A stretch of DNA of 64,000 nucleotides, from positions 47,494 through 111,493 of the forward strand of contig JAYWLB010000124.1 of the NCBI GenBank assembly GCA_035967665.1, written 5' to 3'. The notes below the pieces were generated by a model. That model was not told the DNA's origin. It worked only from the letters and a program-made list of their open reading frames with translations, and ran no database searches. This document shows, piece by piece, positions 36,309 through 45,216 of the stretch (within the stretch, counting starts at the first letter, position 1; the number at the start of each line of letters is the position of its first letter). The translations under genes and the position numbers were made by a program. This stretch comes from Arctic95D-9 sp035967665 (GTDB lineage: Bacteria; Verrucomicrobiota; Verrucomicrobiia; Verrucomicrobiales; DEV007).

Positions 36309-37060
36309 CCTGAAATAGCGTAGCCTCCGTCGACAAAAAGAGTGTGCCCGGTGATCATCGCTGATTCAGGGAGACAGAGGAGATAAATAGCATCCGCGAC
36401 CTGCTCAGGTGAGAGCGTCGGCCCAAGCGGCGTGCGGGTTTTGTATTCTTCGAGCAAATGCTCACGATTGGGGAAATGCTTCAAGGCATCGGTGTCGACG
36501 ACGCCGGCACTGACGCAGTTCACGCGAATTCCCTGCGGCCCGAGCTCCTGAGCCAATCCACGGGCAAGCGCTTCGAGAGCGGCCTTGGAGGCGCCAATAA
36601 AGGTGTAATTCGGAATCGCACGCTCGGATCCGAGACTGGTGAGACCAATAATACTGCCGCCTTCGGCCATCATCGGAACCGCATTCTGCGCGAGCGTATT
36701 CAGCGCCAGTGCGTTTGTCTCCATGCATCGTCGGAAATGCTTCAAGGTCATCTCCATGGCCGGCTTGAGAACGCCGAGAGCGGCATTGCTGACCACTAAA
36801 TCAACGCGATCGAATTCCGCTTTAAATTCCTCAAACGCTTCGGCAACCGTCTTTGGATTGCTGACATCCGCCTGCACCGCCATGGACTTGCGCCCCATTC
36901 CGCGAATCTCCGCGCAAACGGCCTCCGCTTCCTCGTGGCTGTTGTAATAAAGGATCGCGACGTCAGCGCCCGCTCCTGCGAGCTTCAGCGCTGTGGCACG
37001 ACCGATTCCCCGGGATCCTCCGGAGATGAAAGCAACTTTTCCTGCAAGTGGTTCCGACAT
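36305..37060 (-). CDS. fabL: Enoyl-ACP reductase III (FabL-like SDR)
   Basis: 251-aa SDR resembling Bacillus FabL. The catalytic pair is spaced Y152-x6-K159 (NYTFIGASKAALEAL), the enoyl-reductase spacing rather than the x3 of FabG. SNAALGVLKPAMEM and the VDTDALKHFPNRE block are strong FabL-type signatures. GGSRGIG binds the cofactor. As first gene of the FabL-FabG-ACP transcript it implies that at least some double bonds are fully reduced, so a purely polyenic product is less likely. Confidence 0.85.
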   Translation of the reverse strand: MSEPLAGKVAFISGGSRGIGRATALKLAGAGADVAILYYNSHEEAEAVCAEIRGMGRKSMAVQADVSNPKTVAEAFEEFKAEFDRVDLVVSNAALGVLKPAMEMTLKHFRRCMETNALALNTLAQNAVPMMAEGGSIIGLTSLGSERAIPNYTFIGASKAALEALARGLAQELGPQGIRVNCVSAGVVDTDALKHFPNREHLLEEYKTRTPLGPTLSPEQVADAIYLLCLPESAMITGHTLFVDGGYAISG

Positions 37061-37274
37061 GCTGATCTACTGGCTCAATATTCAAATAAGATAAGCGATC
37101 ATCTATAGCGGTCCCGCTTCAGGAGTCAAGGCCAACACCGAGACAACACTTCATGTTGCTTCAAGAACCAGCGAAAAGCGCCCCAACATTCCCAATCTGG
37201 AATGAATCATCGTAAACCTATTTATTAAAATTATTGATTTTATGAAAATTTGAGGTATTAAGTGGGAAGAGTTT

Positions 37275-40200
37275 ATGGTGCCTCCCCCTACAAACGGCCG
37301 AAAATCAGGCTTCTCTTTATTCGAACTGCTCGCGGTGGTTTCAATCATTGGAATCGCCTCGACCCTTTCGATCGCGGTCATTTCCAATCTCAACGATAGC
37401 GCCAAAGTCGCCAAATTGGACTCAGATCTCGGCGTCCTGAACGCCGCAACGAAAGCGTATCTGGCCTCGTCAGGAGATTTGCGCTCCGCCAAGACCGTTT
37501 CGGACGTTTTAAAAAAGCTGAAATCTCAGGCCAGCGCTTCCTCCAGCGTTGTTTACAACGGGTTTAGAGGAAGCTTTATCGATCCCAGAACAGAATTCGT
37601 CATGCAAACTGATGAAGAAGCGGCCCTCACGGCACGACGCTTGGTCTGGGATTCAAACTCAATGGCTTTCGTTCTGAAGTGGAGTGGTGAGTCCGGCATT
37701 AAGGAAGTCCGTCTCAACAATGATCTCGCAGAATCGCCAGTTCTCTATGAAAATCGAAAAGGCGTCATGGACCTGGCGAGAGAGGACGGTTGGATTTGGG
37801 ACTATGAAGAAGTCGCACCGGAAGCCAAGCTCGGCACAACTCCGGTTGTCTACGTCCCCCCGACCACGACGACTCCCCCCACGCCTCCGACTGTCACCCC
37901 TCCTCCACCTGCAGCGGCACTCGATCCGCCCGTATACTCCATTCCATCCGGTGACTACACGGTGGAGGATTACCCGATGGCCCTGACTCTGACCGACCCC
38001 AATCCGACGGGAGCAGCAGACATTTTCTATCAGGTCGATTTTGGCGGCTGGAGTCGTTACGGAGGAGGCTCCCTTACCCTTTCGCCCTATTCCAGAGTCG
38101 AAGCACAAGCCATTCCGAAGGATCCCTCTTCATATTCAGCAAGCCGGGTTTCCCGCGAAAACTATGACATTATTCCGGTCATTCTGGATCCACCGGTGAT
38201 TATTCCGGACAAGGAGAGTTTTGGATTCTTCACCAAAGATAATCTCTCGGTAACCCTCGTGGATACCAATTTGCCGGGAAGAGCACTGATGGAGTTCAGT
38301 ATCAACAACGGCCCCTGGATGACCTACTCAGGACCATTTCGCCTCGTTCCGGAGATGTTTCCTTCAGGTGCAACCATTGAAGCGCGGTCCGTATCATCCG
38401 GCTCCCCCTACTATCTCCCCAGTTCAGCAACGCTGAAATACCTCCCGGTAGGAAGTCTCGAACTGGTCGGATCAACAGTGGGTGAATTCAGCAATCCTGC
38501 AGGAACATCTCAACTCGTTACCAACCTTTCACCGGGGCAGGCCTCCTCCTACTTCGAGTGGGGAGACGGCAACGGAAGCGGCTTATCTGAGAGTTGGCTT
38601 GAATTCAAAGGATCTACCTTCGGCAACATTGTCGACGGACAGCAATTCAACATCGGAACGCTCGACTACTACAATGGAACTATTCTTGCAGGAACAGGTG
38701 CTACCGCTGTCGATTTTGAGGTACAACTGACCCTCGACATCAACGGGCAAACCTTCAATCCCTACTTCGATTTCGCCTTCGACCTAATCAACAATCCCAA
38801 TACGACCGACGAAATCGCCTCCGCCGATTTTGTGTACCTCGACGATGCACGATCAAGCCGGACCCTGGTCTTCAATGACTACGAGTTCGAGTTCAAAATC
38901 GAATTTGGTAAATCTTCGACACAGGGATTCACCTTTGTTGATCAGTTTCACGTGCTGGAGGACAAAAAAGCTTCAGCGGAACTATTCGGCACCTTCACTC
39001 TGATTGGTCCCGCTTCGGGGAGCTCCGGGGACAGCACTCAGGGAGGACTCATCATCGCGGACGATGAAGGCACCGGATTAATTTCAGACCCTCTCTATCA
39101 AAAACTGGGCTATCAGGATCCTGAACAATTTTCCAAATCACTTCTCGTCGATGCCACCGCAGCTCTGGAAAATGCTAAACGCGCTCGAGACAACGCAGTC
39201 GACTTCCACAAGAGCACCACAGACAACATTTCAGAATTCATTTCCAAGCACAATTCAGGCGACTACTATAAGGCCGAGAACGAACTGGTCCTCGCCCGAA
39301 CCAATGAACGCCTCACCCAACAGGAAGCCAACGCAGCAAACGTGGCCGCCTCGGCTGCAGAGGGTTTCGCTGAACGCGCCCGCGGAAATGCCCTGATCGA
39401 TCCAAACTCAGAGGATGAGGCAAAGAAAATTGTAAGCGTCGCGATCGATGCCCGAGCCTATTCAGACGAAGCCAGATCCCTCGCGGATCAGGCCGCATCC
39501 TATCTGGCGAAAATTGAATTCATTTGGGCCGAAACACTTTCTTCTGCGACCGGCTCAGAAGACGAATCTGAAAGCTATGCCAAATACCTTGCTGACAAAG
39601 CAAAAACAGAGGAAAGCAACGCCAAGGATCTTCGCGATACCGCAATCAAGAGTTCCAATGAAACCATTTCGCTGGCAGGTGAACTCTCAAAGAAAATATC
39701 AGAAGGCAAGTATCTGGAAGCGGAAAAACTCCATACTAAAATCATGCAGTTGGCCGCTACTTCCAACAAATCAGCCAATTTAGCGGCAGAGGCAGCGACT
39801 CGCGCCCGCGCGCACGCCTTCGAGGCCACAGATATTGAGAAACAGGAAGGAGAAACAGCCACCTACATCAAAGAGGCCAATGCCTCCAGCGGCAACGCAT
39901 CCGACTACGCAACAAACGCGCGAATCGCCGCCGACCTCGCTGTCTCGGCAGCCTCTCAGGCAGAAAGCGAATGGGAGTCCATCCTCTCGACAGGGGCGAC
40001 CGGCACCCCGGTTGAATTCGCCCAATACCTTCAGGATAAAGCCAAACAGGCCCGCGATTCGGCAAAGACGGAGTTAGGCGATGCACAGTTGGCACGGGAC
40101 ACTGCGGAGAGCAAATCTGAAGAGAGCGTAAAAAAAGCAAGTGAAGGGAAACTTTCTGAAGCGCAGGACTATGCGAGCCAAAGCGAAGCCGCCGCAACCG

Positions 40201-40421
40201 AAGCTCTCGAAGCAGCCGGGGCCGCGGAAGACGAAGCCTTCATCGCCAGATCATCTGCTGTTCAGGCGAAAATGATCGCAGAAACCAACACCGCTGCGGC
40301 ATCCATCGCCAGCAACGCCACTATCTACGCCGCCGAGGCAGAAGCCTTCGCGGCAGAAGCGCGAACCCTCGCTAATGAAGCGGTCGCCTTCAGCGATGAA
40401 GCCTACGCAAGGCTTCCCTAG
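37275..40421 (+). CDS. Giant pseudopilin-like exoprotein with choice-of-anchor K domain and Ala-rich tail
   Basis: 1048 aa. The N-terminus has a type IV prepilin/type II secretion signal, GFSLFELLAVVSIIG, with phenylalanine at the mature +1 and glutamate at +5. The first ~190 residues form a pilin-like segment. A Pro/Thr linker (~195-215) leads to two repeated beta-domains (~218-400) with YQVDFGGWSRYG and FSINNGPWMTYSG motifs like chitobiase C-terminal repeats. Then comes a domain with YFEWGDG, WLEFKG and IGTLDYYNGTI, the choice-of-anchor K pattern (~410-590). Residues ~620-1048 are an alanine/glutamate-rich helical, probably coiled-coil, region. A terminator follows. Confidence 0.8.
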   Translation: MVPPPTNGRKSGFSLFELLAVVSIIGIASTLSIAVISNLNDSAKVAKLDSDLGVLNAATKAYLASSGDLRSAKTVSDVLKKLKSQASASSSVVYNGFRGSFIDPRTEFVMQTDEEAALTARRLVWDSNSMAFVLKWSGESGIKEVRLNNDLAESPVLYENRKGVMDLAREDGWIWDYEEVAPEAKLGTTPVVYVPPTTTTPPTPPTVTPPPPAAALDPPVYSIPSGDYTVEDYPMALTLTDPNPTGAADIFYQVDFGGWSRYGGGSLTLSPYSRVEAQAIPKDPSSYSASRVSRENYDIIPVILDPPVIIPDKESFGFFTKDNLSVTLVDTNLPGRALMEFSINNGPWMTYSGPFRLVPEMFPSGATIEARSVSSGSPYYLPSSATLKYLPVGSLELVGSTVGEFSNPAGTSQLVTNLSPGQASSYFEWGDGNGSGLSESWLEFKGSTFGNIVDGQQFNIGTLDYYNGTILAGTGATAVDFEVQLTLDINGQTFNPYFDFAFDLINNPNTTDEIASADFVYLDDARSSRTLVFNDYEFEFKIEFGKSSTQGFTFVDQFHVLEDKKASAELFGTFTLIGPASGSSGDSTQGGLIIADDEGTGLISDPLYQKLGYQDPEQFSKSLLVDATAALENAKRARDNAVDFHKSTTDNISEFISKHNSGDYYKAENELVLARTNERLTQQEANAANVAASAAEGFAERARGNALIDPNSEDEAKKIVSVAIDARAYSDEARSLADQAASYLAKIEFIWAETLSSATGSEDESESYAKYLADKAKTEESNAKDLRDTAIKSSNETISLAGELSKKISEGKYLEAEKLHTKIMQLAATSNKSANLAAEAATRARAHAFEATDIEKQEGETATYIKEANASSGNASDYATNARIAADLAVSAASQAESEWESILSTGATGTPVEFAQYLQDKAKQARDSAKTELGDAQLARDTAESKSEESVKKASEGKLSEAQDYASQSEAAATEALEAAGAAEDEAFIARSSAVQAKMIAETNTAAASIASNATIYAAEAEAFAAEARTLANEAVAFSDEAYARLP

Positions 40422-40438
40422 GAGTGGAAACCGAACAC

Positions 40439-40480
40439 AAAAAAGCGCCCCGAATCACTTTGGATCGAGACGCTTTTTTT
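40439..40480 (+). terminator. Terminator of the pseudopilin-like gene
   Basis: A 9-bp stem AAAAAAGCG/CGCTTTTTT separated by a 23-nt loop, ending in seven T, 18 bp after the stop codon. The symmetric A and T tracts could also serve the minus strand. Confidence 0.7.
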
Positions 40481-40695
40481 GTAATTCCCACCTGTGTCGT
40501 CACCGATTGGAAGGCCACGTTCCCGTTTCTCAACAGGTTGGGTGCCGCGCATCGACTTTTGCCTTCCAGCGAAGGCCTGACAGCCGACGATTCGCTAAGC
40601 TCCCATTAACGTATTAAGGGTCCGGACCTGTAATTTAATCGGGTAGGGGCGAACACTGCAGGAAAATTCAAAAATTCAGACGAAGCGTTCTATGT

Positions 40696-43080
40696 CTATC
40701 GAAAGGCTACGTTCAAATCCCGTTTAAGGGAATCTAAAAGTTTTCCGTGAGCCGTTTCGACCTCAGCCGCTTCGAGCGTCCGGGCCGGTGAACGGTAGGT
40801 TACCGAATAGGCGAGAGACTTTTTCCCGGCCTCCAGTTTTTCTCCTGAGGGATCCTCAAAAAGATCGAAAAGTGCCACGCTTTGGAGCAAAGGCTCCTGA
40901 TAAGTCGCGAGATAATCAGCAATCGCTCCGCTCTGGAGCGAGCTGGGAACCACCATCGCCATGTCCCGTGAACTTCCGGGGAATTTGGGCAATTCCTCGT
41001 AGCGAAGGTCATCGCTTTTCGCGGCGGCAAGCTTCTTGAGATTGATCTCGGCAACGACGACAGCTGAATCGAGCCCCAGCTCACGTGCTCTTGCCGGGGG
41101 AACGATGCCCGCCAGTCCAAGTTTCGCCGCTTTCTTCCCGACACCGATTTCGATGCTGCAGGCGCAGAGCATGCGATCATCTTCAACGGGACGGAAATTG
41201 AGCCCCGCAGGACAAATCGCCTCGAGCGCGGCGCGGAGGTCGTGGATATCGAGCTTGGCACCCGAATTATCCGCCCAACTGCGAGCGACACGGCTTCCAG
41301 TCATGAGGAGCGCGAGATGCTCGTGCTCAACCTCTCCCCCCTTGGGCGTTGCCGTGAAGACACGACCGCTTTCGAAAAAGCGAACATCCGCATTACCGAA
41401 GCGCTGGTTGCGCGAGGCAGAGGCGAGCAGGCCGGGAACGATTCCGGGGCGCAGGTAATCCTGTTCATCATTGAGCGGATTCTTAAGGCGAATCGGGCTC
41501 ATGCCACGGTGATTCGTTGCCAGGTCGTCAGCGAGCTGCGCTTCCGAAATCAGCTTCAGGTTCCGCGTTTCGAAAAATCCGAGCCGGCTCAGCGTCATCT
41601 GAATTCCCCGGATAAAATCGTAGGACTGATCCGCTTTCGAAGCGGGCGAGAACCATGCCTTGAGATTCGACGGGACATTATCGAGACCGTAAACCCGGGC
41701 GACCTCTTCGACGAGGTCGATCGGTCGAATCAAATCGAGGCGATACGTGGGGATTTCCCAGGTCGTGCCCGATTGCTTCAATCCGAGTGAGGAGAGAATC
41801 GCGGCGATCTTTTCATCCGGAATCTCCGCCCCGATGACCGAGCGGCAGTAATCGTTATCGAGCTCAACAGACGCCGGCGCTGCAGGCGCTTCTCCGCACA
41901 CAATGATTTCGTCCTCTGCTTTTCCGCCGGCGATTTCCAGAATCAGTTTCGTTGCGAGATCGGAAGCCCCGTTCACCTGATAAGGATCGGTGCCACGCTC
42001 AAAGCGGTAGCTCGAATCCGAGTGCAAATTAAGGCGACGCGCCGTTTTGCGAACCGCAGAGGAAACGAAATAAGCCGACTCGAGCAAAACATCGGTCGTA
42101 GATTCGGTGACACCGCTGTCCTCGCCACCCATGACCCCGGCGATTGCGACGGCCTTCTTCTGATCCGCGATAACGAGATCATTCTCCGTCAGCGCATACT
42201 CTTCGCCGTCAAGCGCGAGAAAGCTCTCCCCTTCCGCTGCCGAACGAACCTTGATACCGCCGTCCAGCTTCGCCTGATCGAAAGCGTGAAGCGGGTGCCC
42301 CATTTCCATGAGCACGAAGTTCGTGATATCGACGATGTTGTTGATAGGACGCAGGCCAATCGATTCGAGCTTTTCTTTAAGCCAGGCCGGTGAAGGTCCC
42401 ACTTTCACCCCCGTGATCCTGCGAGCGGTGTAGAGCGGGCAGTTTTCGGACGAAATTTCGATCTCGTCATCTTTAGCAATGCGAATTGGTGTTTTGGAAG
42501 CGCCATGATGCGCAGCACCGGTGAGTGGCTTCTCTGCGAGCGCTGCCAATTCGCGCGCCACTCCGAGATGACTGAGACAATCGGGACGGTTCGGAGTGAT
42601 TTCCAGTTCAAACACTGCGGGAAAGACACTCGACAAAGGCGTTCCCGGCTTGAGATCCGGTGACAAAATCATGAGGCCATCCTGATCATCGGTCAGCCCG
42701 ATTTCAGGCGCTCCGCACATCATTCCAAGTGACGGCACACCGCGGAGCTTGCCTTCTTTAATCTCAAAAGTTTTTCCGTCGCCGGATTCGAGCACACAAC
42801 CGGGAAGCGCGAGAGGAACCTTGTCACCGACTTTGTAATTCTTCGCACCGCAGACAATCTGCCGGGGCGTGCCCGAGCCATCATCGACCTGACAAACCGA
42901 AAGTTTGTCCGCATCCGGATGGGGCTCCGAGGAACTGATTTGAGCAACCACGAGATGATCCGGGAGGCTCTGAATGCCCTCGACTTCGATGCCGGTAAAC
43001 GTAAGCAAATCATCGAGCTGCTCCATCGAATATTCGGAGAAGTCGACATGATCACTGAGCCATTTTAAGGAGACGTTCAT
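40696..43080 (-). CDS. pheT: Phenylalanyl-tRNA synthetase beta subunit
   Basis: Large subunit of the (alpha-beta)2 synthetase that charges tRNA-Phe. 794 aa with the full bacterial architecture: N-terminal B1 domain (LKWLSDHVDFS), the tRNA-binding EMAP-like domain (VVAQISSSEPHPDADKL), the B3/B4 editing region, B5 and a C-terminal anticodon-binding FDX domain ending KRDLNVAF. The intergenic space (40422-40695) beyond its stop shows a 6-bp hairpin at 40561-40576 but no clear terminator. Normally it follows pheS directly; here a four-helix-bundle gene is inserted between them. Confidence 0.97.
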   Translation of the reverse strand: MNVSLKWLSDHVDFSEYSMEQLDDLLTFTGIEVEGIQSLPDHLVVAQISSSEPHPDADKLSVCQVDDGSGTPRQIVCGAKNYKVGDKVPLALPGCVLESGDGKTFEIKEGKLRGVPSLGMMCGAPEIGLTDDQDGLMILSPDLKPGTPLSSVFPAVFELEITPNRPDCLSHLGVARELAALAEKPLTGAAHHGASKTPIRIAKDDEIEISSENCPLYTARRITGVKVGPSPAWLKEKLESIGLRPINNIVDITNFVLMEMGHPLHAFDQAKLDGGIKVRSAAEGESFLALDGEEYALTENDLVIADQKKAVAIAGVMGGEDSGVTESTTDVLLESAYFVSSAVRKTARRLNLHSDSSYRFERGTDPYQVNGASDLATKLILEIAGGKAEDEIIVCGEAPAAPASVELDNDYCRSVIGAEIPDEKIAAILSSLGLKQSGTTWEIPTYRLDLIRPIDLVEEVARVYGLDNVPSNLKAWFSPASKADQSYDFIRGIQMTLSRLGFFETRNLKLISEAQLADDLATNHRGMSPIRLKNPLNDEQDYLRPGIVPGLLASASRNQRFGNADVRFFESGRVFTATPKGGEVEHEHLALLMTGSRVARSWADNSGAKLDIHDLRAALEAICPAGLNFRPVEDDRMLCACSIEIGVGKKAAKLGLAGIVPPARARELGLDSAVVVAEINLKKLAAAKSDDLRYEELPKFPGSSRDMAMVVPSSLQSGAIADYLATYQEPLLQSVALFDLFEDPSGEKLEAGKKSLAYSVTYRSPARTLEAAEVETAHGKLLDSLKRDLNVAFR

Positions 43081-43094
43081 AGGAATAGGTGTTT

Positions 43095-43125
43095 AGGCTT
43101 TTAGGCTTTTAGGCTTTTAGGCTTT
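43095..43125. repeat. Tandem 8-bp repeat, AGGCTTTT x ~3.9
   Basis: The octamer repeats without change through 31 bp and includes the stop codon of the four-helix-bundle gene. It lies 15 bp before the pheT start. Copy number may vary by slippage. Confidence 0.8.
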
Positions 43126-43473
43126 GCGTAACGCACGGATGAGCCCGGCGAGAACTTTTTCTGTTTCTAAAATTTTCGCGGCACACGACGGCACCGCATC
43201 TTGATTGATAAATCCCAACCGGCTGGAGAGGTCAAACTGATAGGAAAGCTCACGAAGAGATCCAAAGGCAATATCGAGGAAACGCAGGTATTCTTTCGAT
43301 GAATCACGGGCACAACCTTCCACAATGTTAGAAGGAACGGAAACTGCAGCTCTGCGAATCTGCGACCTCAATCCAAACATCTCTTCTTTCGGAAATTGTC
43401 TCGTGACCCGATAAACCTCAAGCACCAGCTCATCAGCCAATTGAAAAGCCGTCAACTCTCTGTGATCACGCAT
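43117..43473 (-). CDS. Four-helix-bundle protein (23S rRNA intervening-sequence type)
   Basis: 118-aa protein of the family first found in 23S rRNA intervening sequences. FQLADELVLEVYRVTRQFPKEE at the start, GLRSQIRRAAVSVPSNIVEG and EYLRFLDIAFGSLREL are its signatures. The family is predicted to form pentameric helical bundles and may bind RNA; the cellular role is unknown. The position is unusual, between pheS and pheT. It is flanked by octamer repeats on one side and a 12-bp direct repeat (43491-43502, 43507-43518) on the other, consistent with a recent insertion. Confidence 0.9.
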   Translation of the reverse strand: MRDHRELTAFQLADELVLEVYRVTRQFPKEEMFGLRSQIRRAAVSVPSNIVEGCARDSSKEYLRFLDIAFGSLRELSYQFDLSSRLGFINQDAVPSCAAKILETEKVLAGLIRALRKA

Positions 43474-43490
43474 TCAACAAACCCTAAAAT

Positions 43491-43518
43491 CCTAATTACC
43501 TAAATCCCTAATTACCTA
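43491..43518. repeat. 12-bp direct repeat before the four-helix-bundle gene
   Basis: CCTAATTACCTA occurs at 43491-43502 and again at 43507-43518 in an AT-rich spacer between pheS and the four-helix-bundle gene. Confidence 0.7.
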
Positions 43519-43519
43519 T

Positions 43520-44536
43520 TCAAGAAAACTGTTGAAGGAACCGCACGTCATTCTCGATCAGGAGCCGGAGATCAGGAATGCCATACATAATCATTGCGAG
43601 GCGATCGATTCCCATGCCGAAGGCGAATCCGCTGATTTCGGAGGGGTCGTAGGCTGCGTCGCCGCGTTTTCCGCCAACTTCGGTGAAAACAGCCGGATCA
43701 ACCATACCGCAACCGGCGATCTCGATCCACTTGGCGGCTTTGCCGGTGGCGTGGAGTTTCAAATCCACCTCAAAGCTCGGCTCGGTGAAAGGGAAAAAGT
43801 GAGGACGAAAGCGCACTTCGGTCTTCGAGCCGAAAAGCTCGCGGAAGAAGTATTCGAGCGCGCCCTTGAGATCTGCGAGAGTGACACCTTTGTCGACGTA
43901 TAAACCTTCGAGCTGATGGAAGGCACTGAGATGCGTTGCATCGATCTCGTCACGACGAAAGGCACTTCCGGGAGCAATGATTCGCACCGGCGGAACTTCG
44001 TTCTCCATCGTCCGAATCTGAACGGAAGAGGTGTGTGTTCTCAGAAGTTTTCCGTTTTCAAAGTAGAAAGTGTCCCGCTCGTTTCGAGCCGGGTGATCCT
44101 CGGGCGTGTTCAGGGCGTCGAAGCAATGCCACTCTGTTTCGATCTCAGGCCCTTCCGCGAGAGCGAAGCCCATGCGACGGAGGATTCCAACCGCCTCGTC
44201 GAGAACGTGTGTAAGGGGATGCAACCCGCCTTTCGGCAAGGGACGCGATGGCAAAGTGGGATCTACTGAATCAAATCTTTTTGCGTCGCGCGCCGCGGTC
44301 AGGACCGCCACTTTCTCATCGAGCGCACCGGTGATCGCAGTGCGCACTTCATTGAGCTTCTGACCGACGTCTTTTTTCTGCTCCCCGGGAACGTCGCGCA
44401 TTCCGGCGCTCGCTGCGGTGAGCTTGCCCTTCTTGCCCAGATACCCGACCCGGGCAGCCTCGAGCGAGGCGTCGTCGGCAATGCCCTCAATTTCAGCGAG
44501 GGCTTCGGTTTTGATCGATTCCAGTTCAGCAAGCAT
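43520..44536 (-). CDS. pheS: Phenylalanyl-tRNA synthetase alpha subunit
   Basis: Catalytic subunit, 338 aa. The N-terminal coiled-coil (~1-85) is followed by the class II core: HPLTHVLDE, motif 2 (VRIIAPGSAFRRDEIDATH), FRPHFFPFTEPSFEVD and motif 3 (SGFAFGMGIDRLAMIMYGI). It follows rplT with ~260 bp between, in the conserved rpmI-rplT-pheS-pheT order. No Shine-Dalgarno precedes the ATG. Confidence 0.97.
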   Translation of the reverse strand: MLAELESIKTEALAEIEGIADDASLEAARVGYLGKKGKLTAASAGMRDVPGEQKKDVGQKLNEVRTAITGALDEKVAVLTAARDAKRFDSVDPTLPSRPLPKGGLHPLTHVLDEAVGILRRMGFALAEGPEIETEWHCFDALNTPEDHPARNERDTFYFENGKLLRTHTSSVQIRTMENEVPPVRIIAPGSAFRRDEIDATHLSAFHQLEGLYVDKGVTLADLKGALEYFFRELFGSKTEVRFRPHFFPFTEPSFEVDLKLHATGKAAKWIEIAGCGMVDPAVFTEVGGKRGDAAYDPSEISGFAFGMGIDRLAMIMYGIPDLRLLIENDVRFLQQFS

Positions 44537-44612
44537 TTGTGAAAGAAGTAGAGTAATAAAGGAGTGGAGAAGTAAAGAATTCCGGGCCGATAAAGAAACA
44601 GCCTGGTGATCT

Positions 44613-44648
44613 AAGAGGGTCAGGTCCCCGACTTAACAGGGTTGGGTC
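44613..44648. repeat. Dispersed AACAGGG repeat, copy A4 (direct arrangement)
   Basis: Two half-units, AAGAGGGTCAGGTC and AACAGGGTTGGGTC, face the same way rather than inward as in A1-A3. It lies between rplT and pheS. Copy A6 (54337) shares this arrangement. Confidence 0.6.
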
Positions 44649-44736
44649 TGCCGAAAAAAGGCGCAGAATGCGGAAAAAACCAATTCCTTTTGCGTCTTTT
44701 GCGCTTTTTTGCGGCTGAAAAGCGGCATTTCAAAAA

Positions 44737-44776
44737 GAAAAAAGCCGGACGCCCGCTGAGCGAACTGTCCGGCTTT
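44737..44776 (-). terminator. Intrinsic terminator after rplT
   Basis: On the minus strand AAAGCCGGAC pairs with GTCCGGCTTT (10 bp) around a 16-nt loop, followed by a T-rich tract. It lies 24 bp past the rplT stop, so pheS probably has its own promoter or depends on read-through. Confidence 0.85.
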
Positions 44777-44799
44777 GATAAAGTTAATTTAGGACTGCT

Positions 44800-45177
44800 T
44801 TACGCAGACTTTTTCGCTTTTTCCTCCAGAGCTTCCGCCGATTTCTTGGCGAGAGCTGCAAAGGCTTCAGCGTCGTGAATCGCGAGATCTGAAAGCACTT
44901 TACGATCGAGATCGATCTCAGCAGCCTTCAGGCCCTCCATGAAACGCGAGTAGGTCATTCCGTTGATACGGGCTCCAGCGCCAATACGCTGAATCCAGAG
45001 ACTGCGGAAAGTACGCTTACGGTTTTTCCGGTCACGGGTCGCCCACTGCTGAGCTTTAGTGACGGAATCTTTTGCGGTACGATAAAGCTTCGAGCGGGAA
45101 CCGCGGAAACCTTTCGCTTTATTCAGGATACGTTTTCTGCGCTTGCGTGAAGCTGGCGCGTTAGTTGCACGTGGCAT
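44800..45177 (-). CDS. rplT: Large ribosomal subunit protein bL20
   Basis: Early-assembly 23S rRNA-binding protein. The basic N-terminal extension (RKRRKRILNKAKGFRG), then LYRTAKDSVTKAQQWATRDRKNRKR, then LWIQRIGAGARINGMTYSRFMEGLK are diagnostic. At 125 aa it has a slightly long C-terminal tail. rpmI lies upstream with a 166-bp structured spacer, where L20 autoregulation could act as in other bacteria. Confidence 0.97.
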   Translation of the reverse strand: MPRATNAPASRKRRKRILNKAKGFRGSRSKLYRTAKDSVTKAQQWATRDRKNRKRTFRSLWIQRIGAGARINGMTYSRFMEGLKAAEIDLDRKVLSDLAIHDAEAFAALAKKSAEALEEKAKKSA

Positions 45178-45216
45178 TTTCTTTTATTTCCTCTGAGATA
45201 GTTGTTATTTTTATTT

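Noticed and set aside
40561..40576. GCCTTC/GAAGGC hairpin as the pheT terminator
   Set aside because: No T-run follows it on the minus strand.
43095..43125. AGGCTTTT repeats as a CRISPR remnant
   Set aside because: Units are 8 bp with no spacers; this is a simple tandem repeat.
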